DNA of 64,000 nucleotides from Streptomyces sp. NBC_01197 (GCF_036010505.1 NZ_CP108569.1:868001-932000); one strand, 5' to 3'; shown: positions 44,663 through 57,649, numbered from the stretch's first letter. Notes: generated from the letters alone by a model not told the origin. Numbers and translations: made by a program.

Positions 44663-44761
44663 CCCGAACGGAAACCTTGTTGAAAAGTGCTCACTCACAG
44701 CAGGGACGCAGGTGGGGGACGCACGCCCCGCCTCAACCGGCCGAGTCGTTCGCGGAGAGCG

Positions 44762-44791
44762 ACGTTACGGCCGGGTAACCTGGGGCCGCAA
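44762..44791 (-). promoter_or_regulatory. Predicted mce operon promoter
   Basis: On the minus strand a -35 TTGCGG and a -10 TAACGT are 18 bases apart, with CAGGTTAC in the spacer. The block is nearly identical to the promoter at 48613-48642. It predicts a leader of about 230 bases. No other promoter-like sequence in this 635-base gap is as convincing. Confidence 0.6.
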
Positions 44792-44925
44792 TACCAGTTC
44801 CCCAAGTTTCGTCCCGCCGTCGCGCTGCCGCCCTCTTCTTTGCGGTGAATGAGCAACGCGGTGCGGAAACTCATCCAGAAGTGATAAATTCCGCCGGCCG
44901 CCGGGTGGGGTGTGCGGGGACACAG

Positions 44926-44955
44926 GCTTACCGGTGGGCCACCGCACCGGTAAGC
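44926..44955. promoter_or_regulatory. Perfect 11-bp inverted repeat in the mce/secreted-protein gap
   Basis: GCTTACCGGTG and CACCGGTAAGC are separated by eight bases. It lies between the two divergent promoters and far from any stop codon, so an operator is more likely than a terminator. Confidence 0.5.
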
Positions 44956-45036
44956 AGCAACTGACAAGAGGTGGCTTCCCCTTACTCATTCCGGCACAAG
45001 AAGAACCGGGCCGTCGAAGTTCATCAAACAGCGGGA

Positions 45037-45066
45037 TTGTGCAGCGGTGTTTCCCGCCAGTAACCT
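45037..45066 (+). promoter_or_regulatory. Predicted promoter of the 45.16-kb secreted protein gene
   Basis: TTGTGC and TAACCT are 18 bases apart. The predicted start point falls at the beginning of the palindrome at 45075. Confidence 0.45.
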
Positions 45067-45074
45067 CACGGCTC

Positions 45075-45086
45075 GGTGAATTCACC
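45075..45086. promoter_or_regulatory. Palindrome GGTGAATTCACC at the predicted transcription start
   Basis: A perfect 12-bp palindrome begins nine bases after the -10 element of the adjoining promoter, a position suited to repression. Confidence 0.45.
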
Positions 45087-45162
45087 TGTTCCGGCGCGCC
45101 GCAGACCCATCAGGTCCGAGTACGGCACCGCCTTACGGCCGGCTGCCGAAAAAGGGGAAGAC

Positions 45163-46107
45163 ATGAGATCCGTTTCCACCCGCTTGCGTCTGGGGCTGCT
45201 CGCCGGCTCCACCGCCCTCACCGCGTTCGTGTCCGTGGGCACGGCTACCGCCGCCAGTGGTCCCGTCAGCCTCAACGGCAGCTGGGCGCCGTTCTCCCGG
45301 TGCCCCGTGGACGCTCCGGCGATGCTCGCCGCCGACGGGCAGAACGACACCGCGCTCTGCGTCTCCTCGCACTCGGCGAACGGCTCCATCAAGCTCGGCA
45401 ACTCCGTCGTACCCACCGGGGCGAGCGATCTGCAGCTCGGCGTGATCACCCACCCCGACGGATCCTCGACGCTGGTCTCCCCCGCCGGGGGCGCCCTGGT
45501 GGCCGACTCCGCGCAGCTTCCGGGCGGCTTGCTCGGCCTGATGTGTCCGAGCAACGTCCCCGTGGTCAGCGGCATCTGCAAACAGATCACCGACAACAGC
45601 CTCAACAGGGTCACCGCCACCATCGAATCGGTGAACAACCCGAGCGGCTTCGCACTGCTGGCCGGGGCCACCACGGGGAAGCCGATCGTGACGCTGCCGG
45701 TCCGGATCCATCTGCAGAACCCCTTCCTCGGTGACAAGTGCTACATCGGCACCTCGTCGGACCCCATCCTGCTGCGCCCGCAGAACCTCACCGTCCCGGC
45801 CCCCGGAACCGAGGCGTTCGACGCCGACGGCACCGCCGACCCGGACGGCGCCCTGGGCCGGATCAACCTCGTCGGCGCGAACCAGGGCGACTCGTCGTAC
45901 GCGGTTCCCGGCGCCAGCGGCTGCGGGCTGTCCCTGCTGAACTGGGCGGTGAACCTGAAGACGGCACTGCCGTCCCCGGCGGGCAGGAACAGCGTGACCC
46001 TGAACAGCGCGTCGACCTATGTGGCCACCCTCAACGACCCGGCGAGCGTCGCCCCCGGCGAGGGCAAGGCGCTCTCGGACGCCTGGCACTCGGCCGTCCG
46101 CCCCTGA
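45163..46107 (+). CDS. Secreted protein of unknown function next to the mce operon
   Basis: 314 residues with a signal peptide (basic start, hydrophobic core, cleavage near A-T-A-A-S at about 30). The mature part is rich in Ser, Gly, Asn and Thr and has spaced cysteines (F-S-R-C, A-L-C-V, L-M-C, I-C-K, K-C-Y, S-G-C) suggesting disulfide-stabilised beta structure. I recognise no catalytic motif. ATG 45163 follows AAGGGGAAG. It diverges from the mce operon, has its own promoter with an operator-like palindrome, and ends in a strong terminator. Envelope or lipid-related work with the Mce system is only an inference from position. Confidence 0.75.
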   Translation: MRSVSTRLRLGLLAGSTALTAFVSVGTATAASGPVSLNGSWAPFSRCPVDAPAMLAADGQNDTALCVSSHSANGSIKLGNSVVPTGASDLQLGVITHPDGSSTLVSPAGGALVADSAQLPGGLLGLMCPSNVPVVSGICKQITDNSLNRVTATIESVNNPSGFALLAGATTGKPIVTLPVRIHLQNPFLGDKCYIGTSSDPILLRPQNLTVPAPGTEAFDADGTADPDGALGRINLVGANQGDSSYAVPGASGCGLSLLNWAVNLKTALPSPAGRNSVTLNSASTYVATLNDPASVAPGEGKALSDAWHSAVRP

Positions 46108-46122
46108 CGGTCCCACCACTGC

Positions 46123-46162
46123 CCGATGGGGCCGCCCCCGGCTGCGGGGGCGGCCCCATCGG
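46123..46162. terminator. Strong bidirectional terminator
   Basis: A perfect 18-bp stem (arms CCGATGGGG... and ...CCCCATCGG) with a four-base loop lies between two convergent secreted-protein genes. Confidence 0.9.
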
Positions 46163-46253
46163 CCTGCCGGGCCCGGTGACGCGGCCCGGCGCAGACCCGG
46201 TGCGGTGCCGAACCAGCCATTCGTGGCGGGCGGCCGGCGCGACGGCGCGTCAA

Positions 46254-47759
46254 TCACGGCTTGGCGGCCCCGGAGCCCGGAAGTTCCGGCATATCGGGCG
46301 GGCAGAGGTTGTTGGGCGAGTCAGGAATGCACGTCGTCCCCTGGTTCATCTCAATACTGTTCCCGGGCCCGGACAGGGACGCGGTGAAAAGCGGGTCCAA
46401 GTCCTCACCGTTCGCACCGCACCCGGAGAACTTCGGAATGTCTATCGTGCCGTCGAGTGTGCCGCCGTAGAAGACATTGGTGTATTTGGCACCGCCGTTG
46501 AGAACCACCTTGTACGGTGTGGCGGTCCGGCAGGCACTTCCGACATCGAGAGGAGTGCCGTTCACCTTCACGTCGTACAGACGCAGGGACTGTTTGAACG
46601 AGATCACCGAGAACACACTCGTGCCGACATTCCCGGTCGAGATGGTGACCGGCCCTGTCTCGAAATGCACCTTCGCCGTGACCGGCTGGAATCCGAACGT
46701 CAGAAACGTCGATTCGGCGTCGGGGAGCCGCAGGTCCGCCAGCGAGTCGAGCCGCAGATAGAGGCCGCCCGGCTGGACGCTGGACCGCACCGATGAGTGG
46801 ACGACAGCCAGCACACTGATCGTCACCGGCTTGTGCTTCGGGTCATTGATGATCATCGCGCCGTTGAGCTTGCTGACGTTGGCCACCCCGAGTGCGTACG
46901 CGCAGCCCGGGCTCCCGGGCAGCTCGTACTCCCCGGGTGTGGCACCCGGCGGCGCCACGGGCGCGTCGCTGATGTCGACCTTGCCCTTCGGCAGCACGGT
47001 CGGGCACTTGCCCACCGGGGCCGGGGCGGACCTGGGCTGCACCGTGACGCCGCTGCCCGCCTCCTTCCGTCCCTTCCTGTCGGCCGGAGTGCTGGGCGCC
47101 GGGCTGCCCGGCGCCGTGGAGGGTCCGGCGCTCCCGGCCCCCGGCACCGGAACGGTCCCCAGCCGCAGGTCCTGGCCGGCGGCCGGCTCGCAGACCAGCG
47201 GAACCGGCCCCGGGGCGCCCTGCTGTCCGGTGGCGGGCGTCGCGGTCACCAGCCCGAGCTTCAACTCACCTGCGGCCAGGGTTACATCACCCGTGCCGCC
47301 CACCGTGACGGTGGGCACCGGGCCCGAGTGGACGAGCCGTACATCGCCCTCCGCCGGGACCGGTGTACTGGGCGCGGCGAGATCCGACCACATCGCTGTG
47401 GCCGACTGATCGTTCTGGCTCACCTTGACGGCGAGTGACGCGGTGCTCAGCACCGCTTCGGCGTCCTTCGGCAGCAGCGCCGCCAGATCCTGGCGCGCCA
47501 GCCCCACCGTGACCTTCACCGGCCCCGGCCGCACCGGTTTGCCGACTTCGGCGGATGCCGGCAGGTCCATCGCCACCTCGACGGTGGCGTGGCCGGAGCC
47601 GGAAGGCAGACCGCAGTCGTACGAGAGCGTGGCCGGGGTGCCGCCCTCGCCGGCTGCCGAGCCGTTGCCGGCCAGCAGTCCGGCGACGAGCGCGGCCGCC
47701 GCGGCGGAGGCCAGCCGCACCGGCCGTCCGCCGCCCTGCACACGTGTCCTGGGATTCAT
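46254..47759 (-). CDS. Large secreted protein of unknown function (DUF6801-like)
   Basis: 501 residues: a signal peptide in the first 36, then Y-D-C-G-L-P and a beta-rich N-terminal region (about 45-195). A Pro/Ser/Ala/Lys linker (about 205-250) leads into a second beta-rich region with paired cysteines (G-K-C-P, G-C-A-Y, S-A-C-R, G-C-G, T-C-I-P, L-C-P). The first part resembles the actinobacterial DUF6801 family from memory; the second part I do not recognise. No catalytic motif is seen. It lies downstream of another secreted-protein gene on the same strand, from which a terminator separates it. Confidence 0.75.
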   Translation of the reverse strand: MNPRTRVQGGGRPVRLASAAAAALVAGLLAGNGSAAGEGGTPATLSYDCGLPSGSGHATVEVAMDLPASAEVGKPVRPGPVKVTVGLARQDLAALLPKDAEAVLSTASLAVKVSQNDQSATAMWSDLAAPSTPVPAEGDVRLVHSGPVPTVTVGGTGDVTLAAGELKLGLVTATPATGQQGAPGPVPLVCEPAAGQDLRLGTVPVPGAGSAGPSTAPGSPAPSTPADRKGRKEAGSGVTVQPRSAPAPVGKCPTVLPKGKVDISDAPVAPPGATPGEYELPGSPGCAYALGVANVSKLNGAMIINDPKHKPVTISVLAVVHSSVRSSVQPGGLYLRLDSLADLRLPDAESTFLTFGFQPVTAKVHFETGPVTISTGNVGTSVFSVISFKQSLRLYDVKVNGTPLDVGSACRTATPYKVVLNGGAKYTNVFYGGTLDGTIDIPKFSGCGANGEDLDPLFTASLSGPGNSIEMNQGTTCIPDSPNNLCPPDMPELPGSGAAKP

Positions 47760-47820
47760 GCCGGCCCTGCCCTCCGCCTCGTACGGCGCCTCATATGGTT
47801 CGGTCCCGAAACGTGAAATC

Positions 47821-47853
47821 CGGGCCGGAGGCGGTCCTGCCGCCTCCGGCCCG
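47821..47853 (-). terminator. Terminator between two secreted-protein genes
   Basis: A perfect 14-bp stem (CGGGCCGGAGGCGG with its complement) and a five-base loop begin about 20 bases after the stop of the upstream gene. Confidence 0.85.
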
Positions 47854-47873
47854 TACCGCTGCGCCCACCGGCG

Positions 47874-48476
47874 TTACGGCGTGCTGATCACCGGCAGGGT
47901 GCTCACCGCGTACGAGGCGTTGAAGCTCGCCACGTCACCGTTGTTGATGAGTCCGAGGCAGCTCGCGCCGGACGCGACCAGGCCGTTGCCGGTGCCGTCG
48001 ATCACCAGGGCGTGGGCCGTGTTGTCGTAGTGGCCGTTGACCGTGCCGGTGAAGTCGGCCGCGCAGCCGACGCCCGAGATGTGCGCCGAGATGGCGCTGA
48101 CGGTGCCGTTGACCCAGTTCGGGTGGGTGGAGTTCATACTGACCGCGTTGATCTTCCACGGGGTGGCCTTCATCGTGACGTTGAAGGTGATGCCGGCCAC
48201 GCTGCAGCTGGTGAACTTGATGGTGCCGATGGTGCCGATCCCGACGCCGTTGGTGCTCGTCGCCTGGAGCGAGCCCGCGGTCACGTCGGACGACGCGCAG
48301 TTCAGAGTCGCCGCGGGCACCGCCAGTGAGGGGTTGACGGCGTGCGCGGTGTAGGCGCCGGAGTGGGTGACCGTCCATGAGGACGTGGCGGTGGCCGAGG
48401 CCGATGTCGCGGCCAGCCCGACGGCCGCGCCGATGGCGGCGGTCACGACTGCGGCTCTTGCGGCAATCTTGTGCAT
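47874..48476 (-). CDS. Small secreted protein of unknown function sharing the mce promoter type
   Basis: 200 residues with a clear signal peptide (about 1-29, cleavage near A-S-A). The mature part is rich in Thr, Ser, Ala, Gly and Asn. Its four cysteines (N-C-A-S, S-C-S-V, G-C-A-A, S-C-L-G) could form two disulfides in an all-beta fold. I recognise no enzymatic motif. ATG 48476 follows GAAGGGAAA. Its promoter is almost the same as that of the mce operon, so the protein is probably made together with the Mce transporter and may bind or deliver its substrate; that role is inference. Confidence 0.78.
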   Translation of the reverse strand: MHKIAARAAVVTAAIGAAVGLAATSASATATSSWTVTHSGAYTAHAVNPSLAVPAATLNCASSDVTAGSLQATSTNGVGIGTIGTIKFTSCSVAGITFNVTMKATPWKINAVSMNSTHPNWVNGTVSAISAHISGVGCAADFTGTVNGHYDNTAHALVIDGTGNGLVASGASCLGLINNGDVASFNASYAVSTLPVISTP

Positions 48477-48612
48477 GGTGTGATTTCCCTTCGTGGCGTC
48501 TTGATCAGATTCCCGGAGTTCCGTCCCGAGCGGAACGGAGCCCCCACGAGGTTCACTTGGCCGGACGGCGGTTTCGTCCCGGGCGACCGCTTGTCCCGAC
48601 CGTGCGGCGATG

Positions 48613-48642
48613 ACGCTACGATTGAGTAACCTGAGTCCGCAA
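48613..48642 (-). promoter_or_regulatory. Predicted promoter of the small secreted protein gene
   Basis: On the minus strand TTGCGG and TAGCGT are 18 bases apart with CAGGTTAC in the spacer, the same layout as at 44762-44791. The predicted leader is about 130 bases. Confidence 0.6.
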
Positions 48643-48836
48643 TGGCCCGTGCGAAGAAATCCGGGCACGGATTCTCCGGGGTCGGTTTCCTGTTGTCCGG
48701 CGAGTAGGTGAACAGGTCCGCATTAGCCGAAAGTGAGTAATTCCTTACGGCCCGCCGTGTACTCCGGTGGCCGTTGGCCGGTCACGGCCCGGCCAACTCC
48801 CCGTGGCACAGCACGCGTTCCGGACCGCGCTTTTTC

Positions 48837-48853
48837 TTGTCAGGAAATGACAA
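48837..48853. promoter_or_regulatory. Operator-like palindrome TTGTC-N7-GACAA upstream of the PucR gene
   Basis: Perfect arms and spacing match the site in the mce leader. A separate palindrome GTAA-ttcc-TTAC lies at 48737-48748. Together they point to a regulator shared by the two transcription units, possibly the PucR protein itself. Confidence 0.6.
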
Positions 48854-49088
48854 AGGAACGCGCCGAAACCGGAGAGGAATTGACCGGCCGCCGCGTCCGG
48901 CGACCGGAACTCGCGCCACCGGTTGGCTGGATACACTCCCCTCCGGCCTCAGGCCCTGTCACGGCTGTGTCACCCTCCCCCGGCTTCGGCTATGTTCGGC
49001 AACCCAAATTGGTACGCACCTGAAGGTCTCCGGGAGCGCTCTCCCGTCGGCCACCCCCACCGGGCGCCGGAGAGCAAGGGGTCGAGAA

Positions 49089-50291
49089 ATGCCGGGAGTT
49101 GTACAACCCTCGGATGTCGGAGAGCCACTGGGACCGCTTCCGCAGGAGTTCGCGGCCGTCATGCGGCCCGAACTACCCGGTCTGATCAAGGAAATCGGGC
49201 TTGAGGTCACCCGCGCCTACCCCGAGTACGCACGGCTGCTCGAAGGCCCCTACGCCCAGGGCATCCGGATCGGCGTGGAGCAGAACATCTCCGTCTTCAT
49301 CGACCAGGTCGCCGAGCCCACCACGTCGTCCGCGTTGCGGGACGAGATGTGCCGGAGATTCGGCCGGTTCGAGGCGTACGAGGGCAGGAGCCTGGACCAG
49401 CTCCAGGGCGCGTACCGGCTCGGCGCCCGGATCGCGCTGCGGCGGGCGAAGCGGGTGGGGCGGCGCTACAACCTCTCCCCCACCCTGATGCTCACCTTCG
49501 CCGACGCGCTGTTCACCTATGTCGACGAGCTCGAAGCGCTCTCCCGCGAGGGGTATCTGGAGGTCAGGACGGCCGGCGGCGACCAGCTGGACACCCAGCG
49601 GCGCCGCCTGCTGCATCTGATCCTCGCGGGATCACCTGTGCCCCGCGCCGCCATCGCCGAACTCGCCGAGCAGACCTGCTGGACGCTTCCCGAGCAGGTC
49701 ACCCTGGTCGCCCTGCGGCCACCCGCGGGTATTCCTTCCGCGCTTCTGGACAACGATGTCCTCGTCGATCTGGCGGAGCCGCAGCCCCATCTGCTGGTTC
49801 CCGGTCCTTTCGACGAGCGAAGACAGCGCATGCTCGACGCCGCACTCCCCGGAGCGCGCCGCACCATCGGTCTCGCAGTCCCACTCGCGAACGCCGCGGA
49901 CTCGCTCCGCTGGGCGCGCCGGGTGCTCGATCTCGTCGACACCGGGATCATCGGGGACGCGCCGACGATCCGCTGCGAGGACCACCTGGTGACCCTCTGG
50001 CTGCTCTCCGACCGGGCACTCCTCGAACAACTGGCCGGGCGTGAACTGGCCCCTGTCTCCCACCTCACCGCGAACCGCAGGGACCGCCTCCTGGAGACAC
50101 TGCACGCCTGGCTCGCGACCCGCGGCACCGCCGCCCAGCTGGGTGAGGTCCTGGACGTGCACGCACAGACCGTCCGCTACCGGATGCGCACCCTGGAGAG
50201 CATCTTCGGAGAGCAACTGTCCGACCCGGAGCGGCGGTTCGCCATCGAGATCGTCCTGCGTGCGATGCGGCTCGAATCGAGCGGCAGCTGA
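49089..50291 (+). CDS. PucR family transcriptional regulator
   Basis: 400 residues. The N-terminal half (about 20-170) is the helical domain common in actinobacterial PucR proteins (R-P-E-L-P-G-L-I, R-L-G-A-R-I-A-L-R). A GGDEF-like degenerate middle follows. The C-terminal helix-turn-helix reads T-A-A-Q-L-G-E-V-L-D-V-H-A-Q-T-V-R-Y-R-M-R-T-L. PucR proteins often activate nearby catabolic or transport genes in response to a metabolite. Its position between secreted-protein and SCP2 genes, and the TTGTC-N7-GACAA site it shares with the mce operon, make it the best candidate regulator of this locus. ATG 49089 has AAGGGG upstream. Confidence 0.88.
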   Translation: MPGVVQPSDVGEPLGPLPQEFAAVMRPELPGLIKEIGLEVTRAYPEYARLLEGPYAQGIRIGVEQNISVFIDQVAEPTTSSALRDEMCRRFGRFEAYEGRSLDQLQGAYRLGARIALRRAKRVGRRYNLSPTLMLTFADALFTYVDELEALSREGYLEVRTAGGDQLDTQRRRLLHLILAGSPVPRAAIAELAEQTCWTLPEQVTLVALRPPAGIPSALLDNDVLVDLAEPQPHLLVPGPFDERRQRMLDAALPGARRTIGLAVPLANAADSLRWARRVLDLVDTGIIGDAPTIRCEDHLVTLWLLSDRALLEQLAGRELAPVSHLTANRRDRLLETLHAWLATRGTAAQLGEVLDVHAQTVRYRMRTLESIFGEQLSDPERRFAIEIVLRAMRLESSGS

Positions 50292-50412
50292 CCCCGGCGC
50301 CCCCTCCAGGCCGCGTGCTTCTCCAGGCCCCCGCTCCCCCGGGTCGCCGACCCGGCCGGAACCGCCCGCCTTGCCCGTACGCCCAGCGCGCCATAACGTG
50401 ACCCCTCTGAGT

Positions 50413-50426
50413 TTACTCGGTAGTAA
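50413..50426. promoter_or_regulatory. Palindrome TTACT-cggt-AGTAA upstream of the SCP2 gene
   Basis: A perfect 5-bp inverted repeat lies directly before the AAGGAAG ribosome binding site. It is a candidate operator within the mce/PucR neighbourhood. Confidence 0.4.
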
Positions 50427-50436
50427 GGAAGCGCTC

Positions 50437-50898
50437 GTGGCGGACAGCATCAGCGAGAGGCTCGCGGAGCTGGATTTCGCGTCCGTATCTCCGCAGGAGT
50501 TCGCGAAGATCATAAAGGGGCTCTCCACCAGGGAACTCGGTGAAATCGCCCGCGGTGACCTGCGACGACGGGTGCTCGCGGAGGTATTCGGGCGCGTGGA
50601 GCGGCAGTTCCGCCCGGAGAACGCCGGTTCGCTCGCCGCCGTGATCCGCTGGCGGGTCACCGGCGAGAGCGACGTGGTGTACGAGACCACGATCGGCGAC
50701 GGGATGTGCACCGTCACCGAGGGGCGCTCGGCTGCCGACCCGCGTCTCACGCTCACCATGGGCGACGCCGACTTCCTCAGGCTTGTGTCCGGCAACGCGA
50801 GCCCGGTGACCCTCTTCATACTGCGCAAGGTCAAGATCGCGGGAGACGTGGGTCTGGCCTCGGGACTCACCCGGTACTTCGACATTCCCAGGCCCTGA
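50437..50898 (+). CDS. SCP2 sterol-carrier-domain protein
   Basis: 153 residues. The N-terminal 45 residues are helical; the rest matches an SCP2 lipid-binding fold: V-I-R-W-R-V-T-G, D-P-R-L-T-L-T-M-G-D-A-D-F-L-R-L-V-S-G and K-V-K-I-A-G-D-V-G-L-A. SCP2 domains hold sterols, fatty acyl-CoAs or other lipids in a hydrophobic pocket. It has no signal peptide, so it should work in the cytoplasm, where it could receive lipid imported by the Mce system. GTG 50437 follows AAGGAAG. It lies 145 bases after the PucR gene, on the same strand. Confidence 0.85.
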   Translation: MADSISERLAELDFASVSPQEFAKIIKGLSTRELGEIARGDLRRRVLAEVFGRVERQFRPENAGSLAAVIRWRVTGESDVVYETTIGDGMCTVTEGRSAADPRLTLTMGDADFLRLVSGNASPVTLFILRKVKIAGDVGLASGLTRYFDIPRP

Positions 50899-51014
50899 GA
50901 AGTGGTCATGGGCGGCCCCGCCGGGTCGACCGACATGTGACCCGGACAGGCGGAGCGCCGGCCGCAGAACGCCGCAGGTCAGGGGGGCTGGGATCCGGAC
51001 GCCAGGCATTCTTT

Positions 51015-51049
51015 CATAATGGTGTTCGGGTCTTCGCGGCGGAGACCCG
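51015..51049 (+). promoter_or_regulatory. Possible BlaI promoter and operator
   Basis: A CATAAT hexamer (51015-51020) is followed by an inverted repeat CGGGTCT-N9-AGACCCG (51027-51049), about 65 bases before the blaI-type gene. BlaI repressors usually autoregulate through such sites. The -35 element is not clear. Confidence 0.3.
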
Positions 51050-51113
51050 GACGACCACGGCATTCCGGCCCGCCGACCGGATCAGCAGCGCCCATTCCTG
51101 GAGGAAGAACCCC

Positions 51114-51481
51114 ATGAGCGAGGAGCACCCGGAACGGCGCCCGGCCGGCGAGCTTGAGGCGAGTGTGCTGGCCGCGCTGTGGGCGGCCGGGGAGCCGCTG
51201 ACCCCCGCCGATGTGCAGAGCACCCTCGGCCGCGGGCTCGCCAGGACCACCGTGACGACGATCCTGAGCCGGCTGCACGACAAGGGGTGGGTCACCAGGT
51301 CCCGCGAGGGCCGCGGCTTCGCCTACACCCCGACCGAGGACTCCCCCGGGCTCACCGCCCGCCGGATGCACTCCGAGCTGGAGAAGGAACAGGACCGCTC
51401 CACGGTACTCGCCCGTTTCGTCTCCCGGCTGAGCTCCGACGACGAGCGGCTGCTGCGCGAACTGCTGGAGGGCGAGGGCAA

Positions 51482-51485
<4 letters not shown>
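51114..51485 (+). CDS. BlaI/MecI/CopY family repressor
   Basis: 123 residues: a winged-helix DNA-binding domain (L-T-P-A-D-V-Q-S-T-L, T-T-V-T-T-I-L-S-R-L-H-D-K-G) and a C-terminal dimerisation helix where the partner protease would cut. ATG 51114 follows GAGGAAG by seven bases. The stop overlaps the start of the M56 gene (GTGA), the usual arrangement of a repressor and its membrane sensor. No beta-lactamase or penicillin-binding protein gene is adjacent, so the regulated genes may be elsewhere. Confidence 0.9.
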
Positions 51486-56695
<5,210 letters not shown>

Positions 56696-56734
56696 ACCGG
56701 GTACGCACCCGGCCGGGCCGGGTCCGGTGTGCGG

Positions 56735-57649
56735 TCAGTCCGTGGTCAGTCCGGCCGCGGCCGCGACGAGGGCGTCGAGGAGCGGCCGGAACAGCGGATG
56801 TTCCTCGGCGCCCCGGCGTACGGCGGCGAACACCCGGCGGGTGGCGGCCGGGCCCTCCACCGGGCGGACCACTGTGTCCTTCAGCTCCATCCCGCGCAGC
56901 GCCGAACGCGGCACCAGCGCGACCCCCGCACCCGCGCCGGCCAGCGCGACGACGGCCCTGAAGTCGTCCGACGAGTGCACCAGGCGGGGCTGAAAACCGG
57001 CGCGCTCGCAGGCGAGGAGAACCACGTCGTGGCAGGGGTTGCCCGGATAGGGCCCGATCCACTCGCTGTCGGCCAGCTCCGCGAGGGTGACGTGCGGGCC
57101 CTGGCCGAGGGGGTCGTCCGCGGGCAGCACCGCGTCGAAGGGTTCGGCGTACAGCGGCACCCGGGCGAGCCTGCGGTCGTCCTCGCGGGGCGCGCCCCGG
57201 TACTCGACGGCCAGCGCCAGATCGGCCTCCCCGTCCAGGACGAGGGTGAGGCTCTCGTCCCCCTCGGAGTCCCTGGCCCGGACCCGGATACCGGGGCTGC
57301 CCGCGGCGAGGGTACGGATCGCCGGGGCCAGCACCTCGGCGATCCCGGTCGCGAAGGCGGCGACGGTCACCTCCCCGGATGCTCCGCCCGCGTACGAGGC
57401 GAGCTCGGCCTCGGCGCGTTCCAGCTGGGCGAGGACGGCGTGGGCGTGGGTGAGCAGGATCTCACCGGCGGCCGTCAGCCGTACCCCGCGCCCGCTGCGG
57501 GTCAGCAGCGCGTGGCCGGTCTCCTGCTCCAGCGCGGCGAGCTGCTGGGAGACGGCCGACGGGGTCAGATAGAGCGCTGCGGCCGCGGCGGTCACCGTAC
57601 GGTGGTCCGCCACGGCCCGCAGGATACGCAGGCGGCGGGGGTCGATCAC
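56735..57649 (-). CDS. LysR family transcriptional regulator
   Basis: 304 residues: an N-terminal winged helix ([29 protein letters not shown]) and a periplasmic-binding-like effector domain. GTG 57649 overlaps the kbl stop in a GTGA junction, so it is translationally coupled to threonine catabolism. This is unusual, since LysR genes are normally divergent from their targets. It may sense threonine, glycine or aminoacetone and regulate tdh-kbl. Confidence 0.9.
   Translation of the reverse strand: MIDPRRLRILRAVADHRTVTAAAAALYLTPSAVSQQLAALEQETGHALLTRSGRGVRLTAAGEILLTHAHAVLAQLERAEAELASYAGGASGEVTVAAFATGIAEVLAPAIRTLAAGSPGIRVRARDSEGDESLTLVLDGEADLALAVEYRGAPREDDRRLARVPLYAEPFDAVLPADDPLGQGPHVTLAELADSEWIGPYPGNPCHDVVLLACERAGFQPRLVHSSDDFRAVVALAGAGAGVALVPRSALRGMELKDTVVRPVEGPAATRRVFAAVRRGAEEHPLFRPLLDALVAAAAGLTTD

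Noticed and set aside
44926..44955. The 11-bp inverted repeat as a terminator
   Set aside because: No gene ends near it on either strand, so an operator role is more likely.
44695..44967. A small minus-strand frame in the mce upstream gap
   Set aside because: It covers the predicted promoter and the inverted repeat, has no ribosome binding site and lacks protein-like composition.
48733..49023. A 96-codon plus-strand frame upstream of the PucR gene
   Set aside because: It overlaps the operator-like palindromes and the PucR leader and has no family resemblance.
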